A DNA stretch of 64,000 nucleotides. Source: Heliorestis convoluta. Lineage in GTDB: Bacteria; Bacillota; Desulfitobacteriia; Heliobacteriales; Heliobacteriaceae. Made by a program: the position numbers and the translations under genes. This document shows, in pieces, positions 59,163 through 64,000 of this stretch (position 1 is the stretch's first letter; every line of letters starts with the position of its first letter). The stretch covers positions 2,860,001-2,924,000 of the forward strand of contig NZ_CP045875.1 of the NCBI RefSeq assembly GCF_009649955.1, in the 5' to 3' direction. The notes below the pieces were generated by a model. It was not told the DNA's origin. It saw nothing but the letters and a program-made list of their open reading frames with translations, and did not search any database.

Positions 59163-59422
59163 CAACTTCTCTGCATAGTATGCATTTGAAGTACAAAGTT
59201 AAGAGCTTTGAAAGCTTCCCTTTGGAGTAGTACTTTCGCTCGATATTGTTTTCTAGCAATTCCTATTGTGCGATTGGTGATACGTTGAACCTTCACCTGC
59301 CTCACCTTTTCAGGATTAAGGTAGGGGGGTTTAAATATAAAGGGCTCTGGAGGCGCTTGATATTGCGCTCCAGAGCCTATTAGCAATTCTATTGCTTTTG
59401 TTAAAAAGTCTCCTAAGAGCAC
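59162..59422 (-). CDS. Doubtful small ORF, 86 aa
   Basis: Not recognised. The frame begins at GTG 59422 without a clear ribosome-binding site. The peptide is basic (RQVKVQRITNRTIGIARKQY) with no known motif. Part of it coincides with a hairpin (59344-59378, GGCTCTGGAG with CTCCAGAGCC) that could instead be the transcription terminator of crtN. It lies 33 bp after crtN on the same strand. More likely a chance frame than a gene, but kept because of its length. Confidence 0.3.
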   Translation of the reverse strand: MLLGDFLTKAIELLIGSGAQYQAPPEPFIFKPPYLNPEKVRQVKVQRITNRTIGIARKQYRAKVLLQREAFKALNFVLQMHTMQRS

Positions 59423-59455
59423 TACCTTGTTACTGAACCAATGATTTTAAAGAGC

Positions 59456-61006
59456 TTATTGTGCGATGGAAGGCGAAAGCGTACTTACAGTTGCCCCGTG
59501 TTCTTGTAGAATCAATTCGGTAGCCAGTTTACCACATACCATAACAACAGGTACACCACCACCAGGATGTACGCTTGCACCAACAAAGTATAGATTTCTC
59601 ACTGTGTCCGATGTAATACTTGGTCTAAAGTAGCCAGATTGAAGCAGTGTTGGGGCCAGACCGAAAGCAGCACCTTGGTAAAGGTTAAAACGTTTTTCAA
59701 AAGTATGGGGCGTATAAACTTTCTCAAAATCAATTTGATTTCGCAGATCCGTTAGGCCATTTCGCTCTAACTTATCCATTACAACTTCTCTAAAAGACGC
59801 TAAGTCTTTGGACCAGTCAACGTTGCTCGTCAAGTTCGGCACAGGCACGAGCACATAGATGACATCTTTTCCTTCTGGTGCTACGGAGTTGTCAATTTTC
59901 GTTGGTGAATAAAGATAAATGGCCGGATCATCAGGCAATTTCTTTTCTTTGAAGATCTGATCAAGCGTTTCTTTATAGTTGCGGGTGAAGTAGATGTTAT
60001 GAACATCTAAGTGTTCATAACGACGATTCGTTCCTAAATAGAACATGAGCGCGCCACAAGAGTTGGTCATGCTTTCTAGTTTTTGATTTGTATATTTACC
60101 TCGATGAGGTTTGTCAATTAATTTTTCCATTGTCATGGGGAAATCAACATTAGAGATCACGACAGAAGCATAAAGTTCTTCACCTGTTGAAAGTCTAACA
60201 CCTTTGGCTCTGCCGTTTTCAATCAGAATTTGCGTTACTTCTGTATTCAAGCGTAAGGTACCGCCAAATTCATCGAGTAGCTTTACCATGGCTTTGCCGA
60301 TGGCATTCATGCCACCTTTGGGATACCAAACGCCACTTAAGCCATGTTCTACATAAGCGATGATTGTATAAATGGAAGGAGCGTCAAAAGGAGATATTCC
60401 CAGGTATATGGACTGAAAAGTCAAGGCGATACGCATCCGCTCATCTTTCACAAAGCGGCTGATATCGTGATACATATTGTTAAGTGTTTTCAGTTGCGCC
60501 ATACCTACAAGGGTATCAACATTCAAAAAATCTTCTAGCTTTGTCAAGGGCTTTTCAATAAACTTATGTCTTGCAGCGAGGTAGCGTCCATGAATCTGAG
60601 ATAGGTACTTTAAGTATCCTTCCACATCGTCTGGATTAATGCGTCGAATCTCATCAAGCAAGTCTTTCATATCGCTAGGCAAGGTCATTGTCGTGCCATC
60701 ATTGAAATGCAATTGATAAAGAGGGTTAAGCCGAACCAATTCTAGATAGTCTTCAATGTTTTTACCAATGTCTGTGAAGAATTGACGAAACACATCATCC
60801 ATCATCATAATAGTCGGACCAATATCTATGGTGTAACCCTTTTCTTCAACAGCACCCAACCGACCGCCGGGGTTACCCTCTTTTTCCAATACTGTTACAT
60901 CCCAACCTTGGTGGGCAAGACGGACTGCTGTACTTAGACCAGCTGCACCAGCTCCAACTACAATCACGGAACGGTCAGACTTGTCTGCAACTTCTATCGA
61001 TGTCAT
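59456..61006 (-). CDS. crtN: Diapophytoene/phytoene desaturase family enzyme (CrtN-like)
   Basis: A FAD-dependent carotenoid desaturase of 516 residues. The dinucleotide motif VIVVGAGAAGLSTAVRLAHQG (core GAGAAGLSTAVRL) is near the N-terminus, with NPGGRLG and IDIGPTIMMM following, and the C-terminal family signature YFVGASVHPGGGVPVV. Heliobacteria make the C30 carotenoid 4,4'-diaponeurosporene using CrtN, and the protein fits that type, but a C40 CrtI cannot be excluded by eye. The ATG at 61006 is chosen, 11 bases after GGAGAG. No crtM or other pigment gene is adjacent. Confidence 0.86.
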   Translation of the reverse strand: MTSIEVADKSDRSVIVVGAGAAGLSTAVRLAHQGWDVTVLEKEGNPGGRLGAVEEKGYTIDIGPTIMMMDDVFRQFFTDIGKNIEDYLELVRLNPLYQLHFNDGTTMTLPSDMKDLLDEIRRINPDDVEGYLKYLSQIHGRYLAARHKFIEKPLTKLEDFLNVDTLVGMAQLKTLNNMYHDISRFVKDERMRIALTFQSIYLGISPFDAPSIYTIIAYVEHGLSGVWYPKGGMNAIGKAMVKLLDEFGGTLRLNTEVTQILIENGRAKGVRLSTGEELYASVVISNVDFPMTMEKLIDKPHRGKYTNQKLESMTNSCGALMFYLGTNRRYEHLDVHNIYFTRNYKETLDQIFKEKKLPDDPAIYLYSPTKIDNSVAPEGKDVIYVLVPVPNLTSNVDWSKDLASFREVVMDKLERNGLTDLRNQIDFEKVYTPHTFEKRFNLYQGAAFGLAPTLLQSGYFRPSITSDTVRNLYFVGASVHPGGGVPVVMVCGKLATELILQEHGATVSTLSPSIAQ

Positions 61007-61182
61007 AATACTTTTTCTCTCCAATCTAAAAAAGATTGTTACAATGAATAACCATTACTAACTATTTATTTTAGCAAGAGCCTCCTCTTCCAACAAGCCT
61101 AGAATTTCAAATAATTTCTTGTACATGAAATTATTTGTCTCACAAGCGATGGTTTTCTTGACGCTGCCGTTGATTTGCTTGT

Positions 61183-61226
61183 AAAAAAGACCTCTGAGGA
61201 TACTTCTTCATCCTCAGAGGCCTTTT
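61183..61226 (-). terminator. Intrinsic terminator of the NamZ-like gene
   Basis: CCTCTGAGGAT pairs with ATCCTCAGAGG (11 bp), followed on the minus strand by TCTTTTTT. Confidence 0.85.
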
Positions 61227-61249
61227 TCTTCACTTATTTTATCTTTTTT

Positions 61250-62839
61250 TTACGATGTAAGCTCTATCAAAACGGTTCTAGTTTCCTCAATCCACTCTAC
61301 CGTAGCACCCATAGACTCTGCCACGTAGCGCGTCGGTACCATCGTTCGATCATGGCGGATAACTGGATGGGTATCGTAGACCATTCTTGTACCATTTACA
61401 TAGGCTATGTTGCTACCGATTGTAAATTGACTATTTCTATTCCCTTTGGTGATAGTAACCTTTTGGGTCGGGCCATGCCACTGTACTTGCGCACCCAAGG
61501 CTTCCACGATAAAGCGAACAGGAACCATAAGTCGATCATTTTGATCAATGTAGGGGTCTACATCAAAGTCAATTTCTTGATCATTAACAAAAACAGCAAT
61601 CCTCTGGGACATGGGCGGTTGATAACCCGGTGCATAACCATAGATCAGATAATTTTCACGCTCTGCTTTAAATCGCTCTAAAGCAGGTGCATAGCGAGCT
61701 TCTATTTCTTGTGGCGACATCTTTTGCTCTAAAAATTGGCCGATTTTGTTCGTTCCCATGACTTTATCAAACATAACAATGTTGCTGGCACTACTTTTCG
61801 GCACTTTAAAATCGCCAATCTGGTAGGCAAAGGCCAAAGCGTAAATGCCCGTTCGCGCTGGATTAAATTGATGATAGTCCGTTATATGCAGGCGAACGCC
61901 ACCAATGAGGCCGTTGTAGTACGGTTCTGCAATAAAGGTAACACCGGGCAAGCCAGCACTGTTTAATAAGTTGGCGTAGCGCTGGGCATTGAGATCGCGA
62001 CTTCCTATCCATTTGAAGGTATCTCTCATATGAATCCCTGTGCCTTCCCCCAGACCCGTGGCCATATAGCCGAATACAGATTCTATATCGGGTATATTGG
62101 GCGATGTTTGTACCCAGGAGAGGCCTGTGTCTTGATAGATCATATTGCGATTATAGCCTTCCATGGCGATTACGGTAATCGTAGCGTTGATATTTCTATT
62201 AAAGAAAAGTGCCATTTCACCGACTGTCATGCCATGAGCTTTCGGTATATTGTCGATACCGACAAATGATTTGTAAAGATCTTCAAGAACAGGACCCTCT
62301 ACATGAATGCCACCGACTGGGTTGGGACGATCCAGTATAATAACAGGCTTGTCGTATTTCTGTGCAGCCACCATGACGTTATGTAAGGTTGATATGTACG
62401 TATAGGTCCTTGCCCCGATGTCTTGTATATCAAAAAGTAGCACATCTACATTTCGCAACATATCTTCGGTCGGCATTCGAGTGCTGCCATAGAGGCTGTA
62501 GACAGGTATCTTTAGCTTAGGATGATCGTAAGACTTTACATGTTCGCCTGCTTTTGCTACACCATCAATGCCATGTTCCGGTGCATAAAGGGCTACCAAT
62601 TGAACAGTTAGATCCTTCGCCAGCACGTCAATGGTGCTCACGCCCTGACGGTTGACACCACTTTGGTTGGTAACAAGACCTACTTTTTTTCCTGCGATTA
62701 GATGGTGGTACTTCTCCATCAACACTTCATTGCCAAGCTTAAATTGCTGCGCTGCTTCACTGATTCCGGATGGAGAGAAAGTATGAAGTGGTAGAAGAAG
62801 CAAAGCTATCAAGATCAGGCTGAGCCATCTTTTTTTCAT
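61250..62839 (-). CDS. Secreted exo-beta-N-acetylmuramidase (NamZ/DUF1343) with stalk-type C-terminal domain
   Basis: A cell-wall recycling enzyme of 529 residues. After a Sec signal peptide (KKRWLSLILIALLLLPLH), the DUF1343 domain (about 30-400) shows VGLVTNQSGVNRQG, YAPEHGIDG, DVLLFDIQDIGARTYTY and LDRPNPVGG. The C-terminal 115 residues contain copper-amine-oxidase-N-like repeats (DRLMVPVRFIVEALGAQVQW and RTMVPTRYVAESMGATVEW, each a 'stalk' copy), common in secreted clostridial proteins. The start ATG 62839 follows AAAGGGGAAAGG; the frame runs further upstream without support. Characterised NamZ releases terminal MurNAc from glycan strands. Confidence 0.9.
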   Translation of the reverse strand: MKKRWLSLILIALLLLPLHTFSPSGISEAAQQFKLGNEVLMEKYHHLIAGKKVGLVTNQSGVNRQGVSTIDVLAKDLTVQLVALYAPEHGIDGVAKAGEHVKSYDHPKLKIPVYSLYGSTRMPTEDMLRNVDVLLFDIQDIGARTYTYISTLHNVMVAAQKYDKPVIILDRPNPVGGIHVEGPVLEDLYKSFVGIDNIPKAHGMTVGEMALFFNRNINATITVIAMEGYNRNMIYQDTGLSWVQTSPNIPDIESVFGYMATGLGEGTGIHMRDTFKWIGSRDLNAQRYANLLNSAGLPGVTFIAEPYYNGLIGGVRLHITDYHQFNPARTGIYALAFAYQIGDFKVPKSSASNIVMFDKVMGTNKIGQFLEQKMSPQEIEARYAPALERFKAERENYLIYGYAPGYQPPMSQRIAVFVNDQEIDFDVDPYIDQNDRLMVPVRFIVEALGAQVQWHGPTQKVTITKGNRNSQFTIGSNIAYVNGTRMVYDTHPVIRHDRTMVPTRYVAESMGATVEWIEETRTVLIELTS

Positions 62840-62912
62840 CGCCTTTCCCCTTTCTTTTAGTTTTTTTGATAGTACACTATAAGAATTCGTAAGGATAGTT
62901 GCTCTTTTGGAC

Positions 62913-62940
62913 AAAAAAGCCCACCTATAGAGGTGGGTTT
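62913..62940 (-). terminator. Intrinsic terminator of argG
   Basis: The stem AAACCCACC with GGTGGGCTT (loop of 6) is followed on the minus strand by TTTTT. Confidence 0.85.
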
Positions 62941-62967
62941 ACACAAATACTGTAAAAGAGGCAGACT

Positions 62968-64000
62968 TTAGCGCAAGCCTGCTTTTTGCTCCATAAGAGC
63001 CCGGACTTTGAGTGGCAGACCGAAGAGATTGATAAATCCTTCTGCATCTTTTTGGTTATAGACTTCATCGCGACCAAAGGTTGAGAGCTCTTCATCATAG
63101 AGAGAGTACGGCGATTTGGCACCGGCCGGTGTGCAACTTCCTTTATAAAGTTTCATGCGCACCTTTCCAGTAACCGTTTCTTGTGTTTTATCGACGAAAG
63201 CGTCTAAGGCTTCTCGAAGGGGATGATACCATACACCGTCGTATACCAACTCTGCATAACGAAGAGCTAGGATTTCTTTGTAGTGCATGGTTGCTCGATC
63301 AAGGCAGAGATACTCTAGTTCACGGTGCGCATTGTAAAGAATGGTACCGCCCGGTGTTTCATAGACACCGCGAGATTTCATACCGACGAGGCGATTTTCT
63401 GCGATGTCAATAATACCAACACCATGCGCGGCTGCTATTTCATTCAGCTTTTCCAGTAAAGCTACAGGTCCTAGTGCTTGCCCATTTACTTTGACTGGAA
63501 TTCCTTTTTCGAAATCAATTTCTACATATTCCGGCTGATCAGGTGCTTTTTCTGGCGGCACACAGATCAGATACAGATCATTTTGGGGTTCATTCCAAGG
63601 ATCTTCTAAGTCGCCACCTTCGTGACTTAGGTGCCATAAGTTCCGGTCCATGGAGTAGGGGCGCTTTTTCGTAACGGGAACGGGAATATTGCGCGCTTTG
63701 GCATAATCGATAGCATCTTCGCGGGAGCGAATATCCCATTCTCTCCAGGGTGCGATGATTTCTAGCTCTGGCGCCAACGCTTTTACAGTTAATTCAAAAC
63801 GAACTTGATCGTTGCCTTTGCCAGTGGCCCCGTGGGCAATGGCCACAGCGCCTTCTTGACGAGCAATCTCTACCAATCTTTTGGCAATGAGAGGGCGGGC
63901 AAAAGAAGTACCTAGGAGGTATTTTTTCTCATAGACAGCACCGGCTTTTAAGGTTGGCCAGATAAAGTCAGTAATAAATTCTTCTTTCACATCTTCAATA
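62968..64000 (-). CDS. argG: Argininosuccinate synthase, 5' truncated by window edge
   Basis: Joins citrulline and aspartate in arginine synthesis, using ATP. The frame stays open to the last base of the window (reading [13 protein letters not shown]), so the N-terminal 55-60 residues with the SGGLDTS ATP loop lie outside. Visible are [61 protein letters not shown] and [20 protein letters not shown] (each quoted in part or whole). It ends with a hairpin terminator. Arginine made here would feed the pdaD-speE-speB polyamine operon (metabolic inference). Confidence 0.94.
   Translation of the reverse strand, partial: IEDVKEEFITDFIWPTLKAGAVYEKKYLLGTSFARPLIAKRLVEIARQEGAVAIAHGATGKGNDQVRFELTVKALAPELEIIAPWREWDIRSREDAIDYAKARNIPVPVTKKRPYSMDRNLWHLSHEGGDLEDPWNEPQNDLYLICVPPEKAPDQPEYVEIDFEKGIPVKVNGQALGPVALLEKLNEIAAAHGVGIIDIAENRLVGMKSRGVYETPGGTILYNAHRELEYLCLDRATMHYKEILALRYAELVYDGVWYHPLREALDAFVDKTQETVTGKVRMKLYKGSCTPAGAKSPYSLYDEELSTFGRDEVYNQKDAEGFINLFGLPLKVRALMEQKAGLR

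Overview
The window looks like a chromosomal segment of a Gram-positive, endospore-lineage anaerobe of the Clostridia/Heliobacteria type. The evidence is Rex, a YtaF-like sporulation membrane protein, an alr-antitoxin-MazF cluster, an S-box (SAM-I) riboswitch, strong AGGAGG ribosome-binding sites, oxygen-sensitive metal enzymes (NAD-linked formate dehydrogenase, aldehyde:ferredoxin oxidoreductase) and a CrtN-type apocarotenoid desaturase. Together these fit a heliobacterium with moderate G+C, such as Heliorestis; that name is an inference. There is no rRNA operon, CRISPR array, prophage or insertion sequence. Both edges cut genes: a PAS-GGDEF protein on the left and argG on the right.

Layout. 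0-7.4 kb: diguanylate cyclase, nitrilase/acetyltransferase pair, two proteins with Glu/Val-rich acidic regions (one membrane, one PRC-barrel), a polysaccharide deacetylase, and four tRNAs (Leu, Gly, Phe, Asp). 7.5-9.8 kb: arginine-to-spermidine operon (pdaD-speE-speB). 9.8-19.6 kb: glycosyltransferase, DUF421 protein, lytic transglycosylase, coaE, a split ytaF, an ABC-F ATPase, mutM and polA. 19.7-26.4 kb: formate dehydrogenase operon (folate ligase, NuoE-like, NuoF-like, FdhA) beside rex. 26.6-34.2 kb: a Tat-exported FeS protein with a cytochrome b, an MBL hydrolase, aldehyde oxidoreductase with its ferredoxin, an aldolase, tsaD and a small CCC-motif protein. 34.2-46.6 kb: methyltransferase, CBS proteins, rimI-tsaB-tsaE, a Spo0F-like regulator, amide/peptide hydrolases, alr with the EndoA toxin pair, nnrDE, acpS, cheW and an RsbW-like kinase. 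46.7-48.1 kb, plus strand: copZ, rpsF-rpsR without ssb, and a DUF2892 protein. 48-55.7 kb: sulfur assimilation (sulfate ABC transporter, metC/metI under a SAM riboswitch, divergent cysK). 55.8-64 kb: chemoreceptor, a 1-kb repeat-rich intergenic region, crtN, a NamZ-like muramidase and argG.

The most interesting signals are non-coding. (1) Between the chemoreceptor and crtN are two inverted copies of a structured element. Each has a 57-nt core; the two cores differ at 12 positions, ten of which form five compensatory base pairs, so this is a strong candidate for a conserved RNA or structured repeat family. Solo left ends of it appear to lie upstream of cysK and of the FeS/cytochrome b operon. 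(2) A 19-bp inverted repeat, TATACCCC-type, sits in identical geometry inside two promoters: that of the Tat-FeS/cytochrome b pair and that of the CCC-motif protein. It resembles CsoR/CstR-family operators and suggests a small unlinked regulon.
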